DNA from: CBDHGY01 sp965263325 | GTDB lineage: Bacteria > Pseudomonadota > Alphaproteobacteria > Caulobacterales > Hyphomonadaceae | Direction: 5' to 3' | DNA: 64,000 bases | NCBI GenBank assembly: GCA_965263325.1 | Contig: CBDHGY010000002.1 | Span: 1,240,001-1,304,000 of the forward strand | Shown here: positions 17,046 through 25,709 of the stretch, piece after piece | Layout: every line of letters starts with the position of its first letter | Numbering within the stretch: the first letter of the stretch is position 1 | Notes under the pieces: model-generated | Database searches by the model: none | What the model was told of the DNA's origin: nothing | Seen by the model: the letters and a program-made list of their open reading frames with translations, nothing else | Program-made: the position numbers and the translations under genes

Positions 17046-19121
17046 ATGTCGCTGGCTCTGGCTACGTTAATTGCGCCTGCCGCGATTGCGCAGGATGTCG
17101 CCGCCGGCAAGGCCGCGCAACGCACATTTACTCCGTCTGACTTTGAACGTTTTGCACCGCGAACGGCGCTCGATATGGTGCGTCAGATTCCTGGATTTTC
17201 GATTAGTGGTGACGATGACGGCTCACGCGGGTTCGGACAGGCCAGCGGAAATGTGCTGATCAACGGCCAGCGTATCTCCGGCAAGTCAAACGGTGCACGC
17301 AACGCTTTATCACGAATCTCCGCTGAGAATGTTGAGCGTATTGAAATTGTGGACGGCGCTTCGCTCGATATTCCCGGCCTTTCCGGCGAGGTTGCAAACA
17401 TCATTGCTGAAGCTTCAGAAAACATAACAGGCACCTGGCGCTGGGAAGGCCGGCTTCGGGAAATCGCTCCGGCGTATTTTGACGCCGGTGAAATTTCGGC
17501 ATCCGGCAAAGCCGGAAATTTTGAATGGACGATCGGCCTTGAAAGCGATCCATTCGCGTTTGGTGCAGCAGGAACAGAAGATTTATTCGATGGTGATGGC
17601 ACTTTACTTGAAACCCGTGAGGAAGCTTTCCGCCGCACGGGTCTCAATCCGAGCCTAAACGGCGCGCTTAACTGGCGCGGCACGAACGGAAATATCGCCA
17701 ATTTGAATGCGAGTTACACCCTGTTCGAAGCCGATGGTAAAGAAGTGTCGCTGCGGCAACCGGTAAGCGGGGGGCCTGAAATCTATCGACTGTTCGAAAG
17801 CGGCGAAGATGAATGGAACACGGAAATCGGCGGCGATTATGAGTTTGGTCTCGGTAGCGGCCGCCTGAAGTTGATCGGCCTCTACCGGTTCGAACACAGC
17901 CCCGTTTACGACCGCCTCTTTTCTGTCGCGTTCGACGGATCAAACGCGGAAAAATCCGTTTTCAATCAGACCATCGACGAAACTGAAAACATACTGAGAG
18001 GGGAGTATAGCTGGGCCCCTCAAGATGGCCGGGACTGGCAAATCGCTCTGGAAGGCGCGCGCAATCTGCTAGAGAGCGACGCAGATGAGTTCGAGGCATT
18101 CGATTTAGGCCCGCTTGGTCCGGACCTGAATACAGACCCTACCGCCACCGTAGAAGAATTTCGCGGCGATATTGCGATCACGCACGGACGCACTCTCAGC
18201 GAGAAACTTACAACCCAAACCTCTCTCGGTCTGGAAGTATCAGAGATCACGCAGTCTGGCGCTGTGAATGCCTCGCAAACTTTCACAATTCCAAAGGGCT
18301 TTTTCTCCGCGTCCTATGATCCGGTAGAAAATCTGACACTGACAGGACGCATTGAGCGCCGTGTTGGCCAGCTGAACTTCTTCGACTTTATTGCTTCAAC
18401 GGACCTCGACAACAATCAGGACAGAGATGCAAACCCTGACCTATCTCCTCAAAAATCCTGGCGACTTGAACTGCAAGCTGAGCGGGACTTCGGAAAATGG
18501 GGCGCGGGGAGTATCACACTTGTAGGCGAAGAATTTGAAGATCTGGTGACGCGCATTCCATTCCCGGATGAAAGCGATGTAGATGGAGATGGCGATACAA
18601 GCGAATTTCTGAGTGATGGCATTGGCAATATCAATTCAGCGTCGCGGCTCAGATTGGAAGCATCGGGAACCTGGCTCCTTGATCCAATGGGATTAAAAGG
18701 GGTCCAGATTGAAACTGAGGGCAACATTCAGGACTTCACCATCACCGATCCGCTGACGGGCGAAGAACGACGGCGCGACGATTCCGGCATCTATCGTTGG
18801 GAAATTAATCTGCGCCATGATATTCCGAACACAGACTGGGCTTGGGGGTTTTTTCTCAACAATGATCAAGAAGAAGGCGACTTCACCCTTGATCAAATCC
18901 GTGTTCGAGACCGAACAAATCCCTTCCTTTTCGTGTTCGTTGAGCACAAAGACATTTTCGGAATGACCGGCTTTATAGAATTCGGAAACCTGCTTGACGC
19001 TGGCGACGAAACTGAGCGCTTGATCTTTTCTCCCAATAGAACCGGGACGCTCACTGAACGAGAATTTCGAGAACGCGGCTTCGGTGACTTTCTGACATTT
19101 GGTCTGTCAGGGTCGTTCTAA
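17046..19121 (+). CDS. TonB-dependent receptor-like outer-membrane protein
   Basis: A 691-residue plug-and-barrel protein. After a signal-like stretch ending IAPAAIAQ, the plug has ALDMVRQIPGF, NVLINGQRISGKS and the ENVERIEIVDG stretch, then a barrel ending in SGSF, with the C-terminal Phe used for outer-membrane insertion. The first ATG (17046) leaves a signal peptide without its basic n-region; upstream codons 17025-17045 would supply IKIRRSY but offer no ATG, GTG or TTG. AGAGGG at 17011-17016 is spaced 8 nt from an ATC at 17025, so initiation at ATC is possible. The gene lies between the two arms of the dcw cluster, divergent from ddl; the 213-bp gap contains a CTACCA/TGGTAG inverted repeat at 16943-16966. 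Substrate unknown. Confidence 0.85.
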   Translation: MSLALATLIAPAAIAQDVAAGKAAQRTFTPSDFERFAPRTALDMVRQIPGFSISGDDDGSRGFGQASGNVLINGQRISGKSNGARNALSRISAENVERIEIVDGASLDIPGLSGEVANIIAEASENITGTWRWEGRLREIAPAYFDAGEISASGKAGNFEWTIGLESDPFAFGAAGTEDLFDGDGTLLETREEAFRRTGLNPSLNGALNWRGTNGNIANLNASYTLFEADGKEVSLRQPVSGGPEIYRLFESGEDEWNTEIGGDYEFGLGSGRLKLIGLYRFEHSPVYDRLFSVAFDGSNAEKSVFNQTIDETENILRGEYSWAPQDGRDWQIALEGARNLLESDADEFEAFDLGPLGPDLNTDPTATVEEFRGDIAITHGRTLSEKLTTQTSLGLEVSEITQSGAVNASQTFTIPKGFFSASYDPVENLTLTGRIERRVGQLNFFDFIASTDLDNNQDRDANPDLSPQKSWRLELQAERDFGKWGAGSITLVGEEFEDLVTRIPFPDESDVDGDGDTSEFLSDGIGNINSASRLRLEASGTWLLDPMGLKGVQIETEGNIQDFTITDPLTGEERRRDDSGIYRWEINLRHDIPNTDWAWGFFLNNDQEEGDFTLDQIRVRDRTNPFLFVFVEHKDIFGMTGFIEFGNLLDAGDETERLIFSPNRTGTLTEREFRERGFGDFLTFGLSGSF

Positions 19122-19276
19122 TTTTCGAAACTCCGTACACGTCATATCGCGTGACGGAAATTTCACAAAAGTGACGCAATGACTGCGCCTGCGCAAAACC
19201 CCGTCAATTCAAGGCGCTCGACCATACAATCCCAGTTGAGGCTGAAAATGTTCTCATATTTTCCCCATATGTTCGT

Positions 19277-19291
19277 TTAATATTCTATTGA
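19277..19291 (+). promoter_or_regulatory. Possible CtrA-type site upstream of mraZ
   Basis: TTAA-N7-TTGA, one mismatch from TTAA-N7-TTAA, 120 bp upstream of the mraZ start. It is AT-rich compared with its surroundings. No convincing -35/-10 pair was found in 19122-19411, so the promoter position is unknown and the site remains a weak guess. Confidence 0.2.
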
Positions 19292-19324
19292 GAATCACCT
19301 GTGGACAAGTCGAATCAAATTTCG

Positions 19325-19359
19325 GCCCAATACATCCCGTCTCTTCCCATATATTCCCA
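19325..19359 (-). promoter_or_regulatory. MraZ operator: four 5-bp repeats with 10-bp period
   Basis: On the plus strand GCCCA (19325-19329), TCCCG (19335-19339), TCCCA (19345-19349) and TCCCA (19355-19359) are separated by exactly 5 bp each. On the minus strand they read TGGGA, TGGGA, CGGGA, TGGGC. MraZ is known to bind direct TGGGN repeats with 5-nt spacers upstream of its own gene, so this is its autoregulatory site. It ends 52 bp before the mraZ start. Confidence 0.85.
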
Positions 19360-19411
19360 ATTCCGATAGAAGCCTGCCCAGGGAGGCTTAGATTCGAGGG
19401 ATTACGGGCTG

Positions 19412-19897
19412 GTGTTTTTTTCCACCTACGAAAATGCGCTCGACGCAAAAGGCCGCATATCTATTCCGGCCGCATTCCGCGCCGCTCTCGGCGGGGAACA
19501 AGAGATCTATGTCTATCCTGCGACAGATGGGTCCGGGTTCCTCGAGGCAGGCGGCACAGCGCTGATCAAAAAGAACCAGAAACTAATTCGCCGAATGAAC
19601 CCGCAGTCCGGAGCTGGCCGCGCATTCCAGCACGCCTTCTTTACGAGATCAGCCCGCCCAAAGATGGATGATGCGGGCCGGATCAGGCTTCCAGACAAGC
19701 TATTGCAGGCAGCTGGAATTACAAAAGATGTTGTCTTTGCGGGCGCAGATGATCGTTTTCGTGTTTGGGCGGCGGAAACCTTTGCGGAGCATGATGAGCA
19801 AATGGTCAATGATGCTGCCGCTCATCAGGAAGCCTTTGACAAGGCATTCAACGAACTTGTTGCCGCCGGCGAACTCGACGGTGAGGAGGCTGCATAA
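19412..19897 (+). CDS. mraZ: Transcriptional regulator MraZ
   Basis: A 161-residue AbrB-like DNA-binding protein that represses the dcw operon. Two copies of the D-x-x-G-R signature are visible, DAKGRISIP near residue 11-19 and DDAGRIRLP near residue 88-96, one in each half of the protein. The start is GTG at 19412 (reading MFFSTYENALD), with GAGGG about 12 nt upstream. The last base of its stop codon is the first base of the rsmH ATG. The four-repeat operator just upstream is the strongest regulatory signal in the window. Length is slightly above the usual 143-155, because of a C-terminal extension. Confidence 0.97.
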   Translation: MFFSTYENALDAKGRISIPAAFRAALGGEQEIYVYPATDGSGFLEAGGTALIKKNQKLIRRMNPQSGAGRAFQHAFFTRSARPKMDDAGRIRLPDKLLQAAGITKDVVFAGADDRFRVWAAETFAEHDEQMVNDAAAHQEAFDKAFNELVAAGELDGEEAA

Positions 19898-20889
19898 TGG
19901 GGCATTATCCGGTCATGCTTCCGCAAGTGATAGCTTACATGTCGCCAAAAGATGGCGATGTGCTGATTGATGGCACTTACGGCGGCGGTGGTTACACGCG
20001 CGCGCTTCTTGATGCTGCTGACTGCAAAGTTCTTGCAATTGACCGCGATCTGGACGCCATAACGCGCGCTGAAAGCATCGCTCAGAAACAACCTCGCCTT
20101 ATTCCTCTGCTCGGCCGATTTGGTGATCTCGACACGCTTTCGCGAGACGCCGGGTTTGCCGGAGTTGAGGGTGTTGTTCTCGATCTTGGCGTTTCATCCT
20201 TTCAACTCGATGAGGCCGACCGCGGATTTTCATTCATGCGTGATGGTCCTCTCGATATGCGTATGGGCCGCGCCGGCCCAAGCGCTGCGGACGTAATAGC
20301 GCAGCTACCCGAAAAAGACCTGGCAAATTTGATCTTCCGGCTCGGCGAAGAAAAGCAATCGCGCCGAGTTGCCAGTGCGATTTGTGCCCGGCGCGGAAGA
20401 TCACCTTTTTTAACGACACTGGATCTCGCGGAGACGATTGAAGCGGCTCTTGGGGGGCGCAGAGGCGCGCGCACTCACCCTGCGACGCGCTCCTTTCAGG
20501 CAATTCGTATGTACGTAAATGACGAACTGGGTCAGCTGGCGCGCGCGCTGCTGGCAGCTGAGAAAATCTTGAAACAAGGCGGCCGGCTTGTTCTTGTGAC
20601 ATTCCACTCTCTGGAAGACCGGATGGTGAAAATGTTTCTCCGTGCCCGATCGGGGCTCGGCGGCGGCGGATCGAGGCATATGCCAGAACGCAAAGCGGGT
20701 GCTGCCCCCAGCTTTGAAATGCCGTCAAAAAAGTCAATTGAGCCAGATCTCGAGGAGCTTACTGAAAATCCTCGCTCACGTTCTGCTCGGCTGCGATATG
20801 CCATCCGAACCAATGCGCCCGCCTGGGTCACTCCCGTAAGCACCGGGATCGATTTGCCGCCCTTGTCAGCTTTGGAGATTGCTGCATGA
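19897..20889 (+). CDS. rsmH: 16S rRNA (cytosine1402-N4)-methyltransferase RsmH
   Basis: A 330-residue SAM-dependent methyltransferase (MraW) that modifies C1402 in the decoding centre of 16S rRNA. The N-terminus HYPVMLPQVIAYM and the SAM loop DGTYGGGGYTRALL are the family's landmarks. LDLGVSSFQLDEADRGFSF and PLDMRM follow, and FHSLEDRMVKMF near the C-terminus is conserved. The ATG overlaps the mraZ stop by one base, and the gene ends in a 4-bp overlap with ftsL. Length is normal. Second gene of the plus-strand dcw operon. Confidence 0.97.
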   Translation: MGHYPVMLPQVIAYMSPKDGDVLIDGTYGGGGYTRALLDAADCKVLAIDRDLDAITRAESIAQKQPRLIPLLGRFGDLDTLSRDAGFAGVEGVVLDLGVSSFQLDEADRGFSFMRDGPLDMRMGRAGPSAADVIAQLPEKDLANLIFRLGEEKQSRRVASAICARRGRSPFLTTLDLAETIEAALGGRRGARTHPATRSFQAIRMYVNDELGQLARALLAAEKILKQGGRLVLVTFHSLEDRMVKMFLRARSGLGGGGSRHMPERKAGAAPSFEMPSKKSIEPDLEELTENPRSRSARLRYAIRTNAPAWVTPVSTGIDLPPLSALEIAA

Positions 20890-21197
20890 GCAAAACAAGC
20901 TTCCTCTTTGGCCTTGGTGTGATCGCTTTTTTGATCATTAGTCTGTATACGGCCAAATATGGCGCGCGCGGCGCACAAGAAGAAATTCGCCAGCTAGACG
21001 CCAAGATTGCCGAAGCTAAGCGGCAAAAAGTGTTGCTGATTGCTGATCTCGCGCACATGAGTAACCGAGAGAAAATTGAAGCTTATGCGCGTGAAGTTCT
21101 CGGTATGGGGCCGGCTGGCGCTGAGCAATTTGCCCGCGCATCAGATATTTCGGAACTTATCGGCCCTGCCTCCAAAACGGAGGGGGCGGCCAAATGA
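20886..21197 (+). CDS. ftsL: Cell division protein FtsL
   Basis: A 103-residue bitopic protein assigned by position and shape rather than by strong sequence identity, since FtsL is poorly conserved. It has one membrane segment near residues 5-22 (FLFGLGVIAFLIISLY), then a coiled-coil heptad stretch (EEIRQLDAKIAEAKRQKVLL) and the periplasmic NREKIEAYAREVLGMGPA, which resembles other alphaproteobacterial FtsL proteins. It overlaps rsmH and ftsI by 4 bp each. Its partners are FtsQ, encoded on the other arm, and FtsB, not in the window. Confidence 0.9.
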   Translation: MSKTSFLFGLGVIAFLIISLYTAKYGARGAQEEIRQLDAKIAEAKRQKVLLIADLAHMSNREKIEAYAREVLGMGPAGAEQFARASDISELIGPASKTEGAAK

Positions 21198-22846
21198 TTC
21201 AACGCCTGAGACGAGAAGCCCGGGATCCCGGAACCTTGCGTGCGCATATGGTAGCTGGCGCGATGGCTTTGGTGTTTGGGATTGTCGCGGTAAAAGGCGC
21301 GCTCGTCGCGGTACAAGCGCCGAGCGAAACGGGTGGAGTTGCGGCGGCATTTTCCGATACCGTCAGGCGTGCCGATATTGTCGATCGCAACGGTGAGCTG
21401 CTTGCAACTTCGGTAGATGTGTATTCCCTGTTTGCGGACCCGCGCGCGATTTGGGACCCAAGCGAAACGGCTTCGGCGCTTGTCTCTGTCTTTCCCGAGC
21501 TCAATCGTGAAAAACTTGAGGCCCGGCTATCAAACCGCGAGCGCGCGTTTGCGTGGATCAAGCGTGGTCTTACGCCGCGCCAACGTGAGGCAGTATTTAA
21601 TCTTGGGCTTGAGGGGCTTGGCTTCCGCAAAGAGTCCAGCCGCGCCTATCCGCGCGGAACACTCGCAGGCCATCTTCTTGGTTATGTTGGGAATGACGGC
21701 GAAGGGCTTGGCGGCCTCGAATATGCGCAAGAGGAACGCCTCGCTGAAGGCGGCGAGCCACTACAGCTCACCATAGATAGCGGTGTGCAGTTCATGCTCG
21801 AGGCGGAACTCGCGGATGCGGCGGCCGAGTTCGACGCAATCGGTGCTGCCGGTGTGGTTCTTTCGGCCCGTACCGGAGAGGTTCATGCAATTGCCAGCTG
21901 GCCGCCTCTCGACCCAAATCGTGCGCGCGATATTCCGGCAAGCGACCCTGCCCGGCTCGACCGCGCGGTTGGGGCAGTCTATGAGCTCGGCTCCGTGTTC
22001 AAGCCATTGACGATCGCGGCTGGCATTGAGACCGGTGCTATTATGCCGTCAGACAGTTTTGATGTGCGCCAGCCGCTCACAATTGCGGGATTCACGATCA
22101 ACGATACACATCCGATCTATGGCCGAGCGAGCGTTACCACGATCATCTCTGAGAGTTCGAATATCGGTACTGTGAAAATCGCTGAGCGCATCGGCGCGCG
22201 CCGTCAAAAAGAGTTCTTTAACCGGCTTGGATTGATGGAGCGGGCACCAATTGAGCTATCAGGCTCAGCCGCGCCGCTCCTCCCGCAAAGCTGGACGGAG
22301 TTGTCTACAGCGACCATTAGTTATGGGCATGGAATGTCGGTCAGCCCGATGGCGTTCACGTCAGCGTTTTCAGCGATCGCAAATGGCGGTGAAATCGTTC
22401 CGCCAACATTAATTCTTGGCGAGGAAGCAGAAGCGCCGCGCCGAGTGATGTCAGCTCCAACAGCCGCTATCGTTACCGCAATGCTGCGTGATGCCGTTAT
22501 AAACGGTACGGGTGAGCGGGCTGAAGTGGCGGGCTACCGGGTCGCCGGAAAAACTGGAACTGCGGAAAAACCGATCCCTGGCGGTTACTCCGATACGCTC
22601 AACATCAACTCATTTGCGGCACTGTTTCCAGCAGATAGCCCAGAATATGTCGTATTGGTCGTGCTTGATGAGCCAAAAGCCGGAGCGACAGGTGGTGTGA
22701 CCGCAGCGTGGAATGCCGCCCCGACTGCCGGACGGGTGATCGAGCGTATTGCACCGCTATTGGGCGTAACGCCGATATTTGAAGATCACGCTGTCTCGCA
22801 AGGGTCAGATGTTCGCTCTGTCTCAGACAAGAGGAGCAGCCTGTGA
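21194..22846 (+). CDS. ftsI: Peptidoglycan D,D-transpeptidase FtsI (PBP3)
   Basis: A 550-residue class B penicillin-binding protein that crosslinks septal peptidoglycan. After a short cytoplasmic arm and one membrane segment (residues about 20-40), the dimerisation domain begins with RRADIVDRNGELLATSV. The transpeptidase domain has the active-site S267 in GSVFKP (S-x-x-K), the S-x-N motif in ESSNIG and K-T-G-T at 453-456. It overlaps ftsL and murE by 4 bp each. Length and order are standard for alphaproteobacteria. Confidence 0.97.
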   Translation: MIQRLRREARDPGTLRAHMVAGAMALVFGIVAVKGALVAVQAPSETGGVAAAFSDTVRRADIVDRNGELLATSVDVYSLFADPRAIWDPSETASALVSVFPELNREKLEARLSNRERAFAWIKRGLTPRQREAVFNLGLEGLGFRKESSRAYPRGTLAGHLLGYVGNDGEGLGGLEYAQEERLAEGGEPLQLTIDSGVQFMLEAELADAAAEFDAIGAAGVVLSARTGEVHAIASWPPLDPNRARDIPASDPARLDRAVGAVYELGSVFKPLTIAAGIETGAIMPSDSFDVRQPLTIAGFTINDTHPIYGRASVTTIISESSNIGTVKIAERIGARRQKEFFNRLGLMERAPIELSGSAAPLLPQSWTELSTATISYGHGMSVSPMAFTSAFSAIANGGEIVPPTLILGEEAEAPRRVMSAPTAAIVTAMLRDAVINGTGERAEVAGYRVAGKTGTAEKPIPGGYSDTLNINSFAALFPADSPEYVVLVVLDEPKAGATGGVTAAWNAAPTAGRVIERIAPLLGVTPIFEDHAVSQGSDVRSVSDKRSSL

Positions 22847-24270
22847 GATTAACTGAGTTATTTGACGGCGTAAGCAACGAGTACGCCGACGCTGAAATTA
22901 CCGGCATGACCGCCGACAGCCGCCGAGTTCAGCCCGGTATGTTGTTCGCAGCTTTGCCCGGCACTGTGCATGATGGACGAAAGTTCATACCGAGCGCGCT
23001 GGCGAACGGCGCGGCCGCTGTGCTTTGCCAGCCTTATGAGGGCGACAAGCCAGTTCCATTCATCGAACAAAAAGAGCCTCGTCTGGCACTCGCAAACGCC
23101 GCAGCAAAGTACTATGGCGCGCAACCGGAGAATATGGTCGCGATCACGGGCACAAATGGTAAAAGTTCGACTGTCGATTTCTTGCGCCAGATTTTGACGC
23201 ATTCGGGACTAAAAGCCGCGAGCATGGGAACGCTCGGCGCTGTTGGGCCTGAAGGTAAAATCGATGTCGGCCACACAACCCCTGATCCCATAACAATCCA
23301 CGAAACGCTGAAGCTGCTTTCCGACCAAGGGGTCAGTCATGTTGCGATGGAGGCGTCCAGTCATGGGCTTGAGCAACACCGGATGGACGGCGTTGAGCTC
23401 GCCGCAGTGGCGTTTACGAATTTCACACAAGACCACCTCGATTATCACGAAACGATGGACGCATATTTGAATGCCAAATTGCGCCTGTTTACGGAGCTCG
23501 CGCCGCGCGGCGTGCCGGCCATAATCAACGCCGATAGCGATCATCGCGCCGCTTTTGAGGATGCGGCAAAATCTGCAGGTCTTGATATTCTGTCTGTTGG
23601 TTGGCGCGGGGACGATCTTAAAATCGCCGAGCTCATGCCTCACAATACTTACCAAACGCTGTTCCTAAAGTGGCGCAGCGAAGAAGCCCGCCTCGACCTT
23701 CCCTTGATCGGAGAGTTTCAGGCACTCAACGCCCTGACGGCGGCAGGACTAGCGCTTTCGCTCGGCCTGCCGTTTGACGCGGTCGCAGACGGGCTTCGAC
23801 ATTTAAATCCAGTCAAAGGCAGATTGGAATTCGTTACAGAGACAGCGAGCGGCGCTGGCATTTTCGTGGACTACGCTCATACACCAGACGGGTTGAATGT
23901 CCTCTTACGCGCTGCTCGCCCCCATACAGCCGGTAACCTCACGCTTGTTTTTGGGTGCGGCGGTGATCGCGACGCACTGAAACGGCCCCTAATGGGTGAG
24001 ATTGCGGCAAGACTCGCAGATCAGGTCATTGTTACCGACGACAATCCACGATCAGAAGACCCTGAATCCATCCGGAAAGCAATTCTGGATAAATGCCCCG
24101 GTGCCATGGAAATTGCTGACCGCGGCGAAGCGATAAAGTCTGCGATTTCTAAACTCAAACAAGGCGATACCCTCCTTATTGCTGGCAAAGGGCACGAGAC
24201 CGGCCAGATCATTGGCGACACCGTCATTCCATTTTCCGATCAGGAAGCAGCCCTGGAGGCAGCGGCATGA
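22843..24270 (+). CDS. murE: UDP-MurNAc-tripeptide synthetase MurE (meso-diaminopimelate-adding)
   Basis: A 475-residue Mur ligase. The ATP loop is ITGTNGKSS (residues 101-109), and the substrate-binding HTTPDP and EASSHGL stretches are present. The D-N-P-R motif at 400-403 selects meso-diaminopimelate rather than lysine, which fits a Gram-negative wall. The start is GTG at 22843, overlapping the ftsI stop by 4 bp, and murF begins in a 4-bp overlap at the other end. It adds the third residue to UDP-MurNAc-L-Ala-D-Glu in the cytoplasm. Confidence 0.97.
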   Translation: MRLTELFDGVSNEYADAEITGMTADSRRVQPGMLFAALPGTVHDGRKFIPSALANGAAAVLCQPYEGDKPVPFIEQKEPRLALANAAAKYYGAQPENMVAITGTNGKSSTVDFLRQILTHSGLKAASMGTLGAVGPEGKIDVGHTTPDPITIHETLKLLSDQGVSHVAMEASSHGLEQHRMDGVELAAVAFTNFTQDHLDYHETMDAYLNAKLRLFTELAPRGVPAIINADSDHRAAFEDAAKSAGLDILSVGWRGDDLKIAELMPHNTYQTLFLKWRSEEARLDLPLIGEFQALNALTAAGLALSLGLPFDAVADGLRHLNPVKGRLEFVTETASGAGIFVDYAHTPDGLNVLLRAARPHTAGNLTLVFGCGGDRDALKRPLMGEIAARLADQVIVTDDNPRSEDPESIRKAILDKCPGAMEIADRGEAIKSAISKLKQGDTLLIAGKGHETGQIIGDTVIPFSDQEAALEAAA

Positions 24271-25709
24271 CAAAGCCTCTATGGACCTCGGCTGACATTG
24301 AAGCAGCCACTGGCGGGAAGGCAACGGCAGCTTTCGATGCAACCGGCATCTCAATTGATACGCGTTCCTTGCAGCCCGGTGAGTTGTTCGTTGCACTCAA
24401 GGATGTGCGTGACGGACATGACTTCGTCGAAGGTGCGTTCGAAGCAGGTGCCAGCGGTGCGCTGACATCCCGGCAAATAGATGAGCACAAACAGGTCGTT
24501 ACTGACGATGTGCTCGAAGCACTTGAAGCACTTGGCATTGCCGCGCGTGCGCGTTCCAGCGCAATTCGTGCAGCGGTTACTGGGTCCGTCGGCAAGACAA
24601 GCGTGAAAGAAATGCTCGCCCAGATTTTTCGCGCAGCCGGGCCCGCACATTGGTCCGTCAAATCTTTCAACAACCATTGGGGCGTTCCGCTCACCCTCGC
24701 CCGCATGCCGGAAGAGACAGAGCGCGCTATCTTTGAAATCGGCATGTCGACACCGGGAGAGATTGCGCCGCGCTCGAAAATGGTGCGCCCGAACCTCGGC
24801 ATGGTCACCAAGATTGCCGGCGCGCATCTCGAAGGGCTCGGCACTCTGGAAGCTGTTGCGCAGGAAAAGGCAGACATATTCGCGGGTCTTGAAATGAACG
24901 GACACGCCATCCTGCCCGCCGACGACAACTTCTTTATGGACCTGAAAGAACGGGCCCTGCTTCTCTGCCCAAGTGCGAATATATTGACGTTCGGCGAGAC
25001 CGATGGCGCAGACGCGCAGATCGTGTCGGTTGATGTTTCCGATGAAGGGACGCAGGTCGAGATCAACATTCAGGGAGAGACTGTAACTGTTTCGCTGGCC
25101 GCGATCGGCCACCACTGGGCCTTCAATGCCGCGTGCGCTCTGCTCGCTGCGACGCTCACAGGAATTTCTGCGCAATCGGCTTGCGATGCGCTGAACGGGT
25201 TTGGTCCGCCGCCCGGCCGAGGCACGGTCGAATCGCTGCGCCTACCAGATGGCGGGACGGTGACGTTGATCGACGATTCGTATAATGCGAACCCCGAATC
25301 GATGCGCGCTGCGATGAACGCGCTTTCCCGGCGCACAGGCGATAAGCGCCGCATTCTCGCGCTCGGAGAAATGCTAGAAATCGGTGATGAATCAAACGCC
25401 GAGCACGCAGCGCTGGCAACTCACGTAACGGAACTTTCGCCGCAGGCCGTATTCCTCGCAGGCGCGAATATGAAACATCTGTCAGACGCGCTGCCCGGTA
25501 CGATTCAGCAACACTTTGCCGTCAAGGCAATTGATTGGCTGGAACTGTTGAAATCTCACCTTTCTGATGGTGACGCGCTCTTGATTAAAGGGTCGAACGC
25601 CTCCGGTATGGGGACAGTGGCAAATAGACTGCGTGAATGGAGCGCGGCGAGCCAGAATGTGATGGAACGCGGTGCAGAAAGCAACGCAGGGGTGACCAAT
25701 GCTGTATGA
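24267..25709 (+). CDS. murF: UDP-MurNAc-tripeptide:D-Ala-D-Ala ligase MurF
   Basis: A 480-residue Mur ligase that attaches the D-Ala-D-Ala made by Ddl. The N-terminal substrate domain contains IDTRSLQPGELFVAL, the ATP loop is VTGSVGKTSVKEM, and SFNNHWGVPLTL and DDSYNANPESMRAAM are family landmarks. Slightly longer than Escherichia coli MurF (452) because of a C-terminal tail. It overlaps murE by 4 bp and mraY by 11 bp. Its product is transferred to the lipid carrier by MraY. Confidence 0.97.
   Translation: MTKPLWTSADIEAATGGKATAAFDATGISIDTRSLQPGELFVALKDVRDGHDFVEGAFEAGASGALTSRQIDEHKQVVTDDVLEALEALGIAARARSSAIRAAVTGSVGKTSVKEMLAQIFRAAGPAHWSVKSFNNHWGVPLTLARMPEETERAIFEIGMSTPGEIAPRSKMVRPNLGMVTKIAGAHLEGLGTLEAVAQEKADIFAGLEMNGHAILPADDNFFMDLKERALLLCPSANILTFGETDGADAQIVSVDVSDEGTQVEINIQGETVTVSLAAIGHHWAFNAACALLAATLTGISAQSACDALNGFGPPPGRGTVESLRLPDGGTVTLIDDSYNANPESMRAAMNALSRRTGDKRRILALGEMLEIGDESNAEHAALATHVTELSPQAVFLAGANMKHLSDALPGTIQQHFAVKAIDWLELLKSHLSDGDALLIKGSNASGMGTVANRLREWSAASQNVMERGAESNAGVTNAV

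Noticed and set aside
19306..19325. TGTGGACAA near 19301-19311, like a DnaA box
   Set aside because: One mismatch from TGTGGATAA and alone; no cluster of boxes or AT-rich unwinding region suggests an origin.
24224..25175. Long open frames on the minus strand (281 and 274 codons) opposite murF
   Set aside because: They lie entirely inside murF, whose Mur-ligase motifs are clear, and show no recognisable domains.
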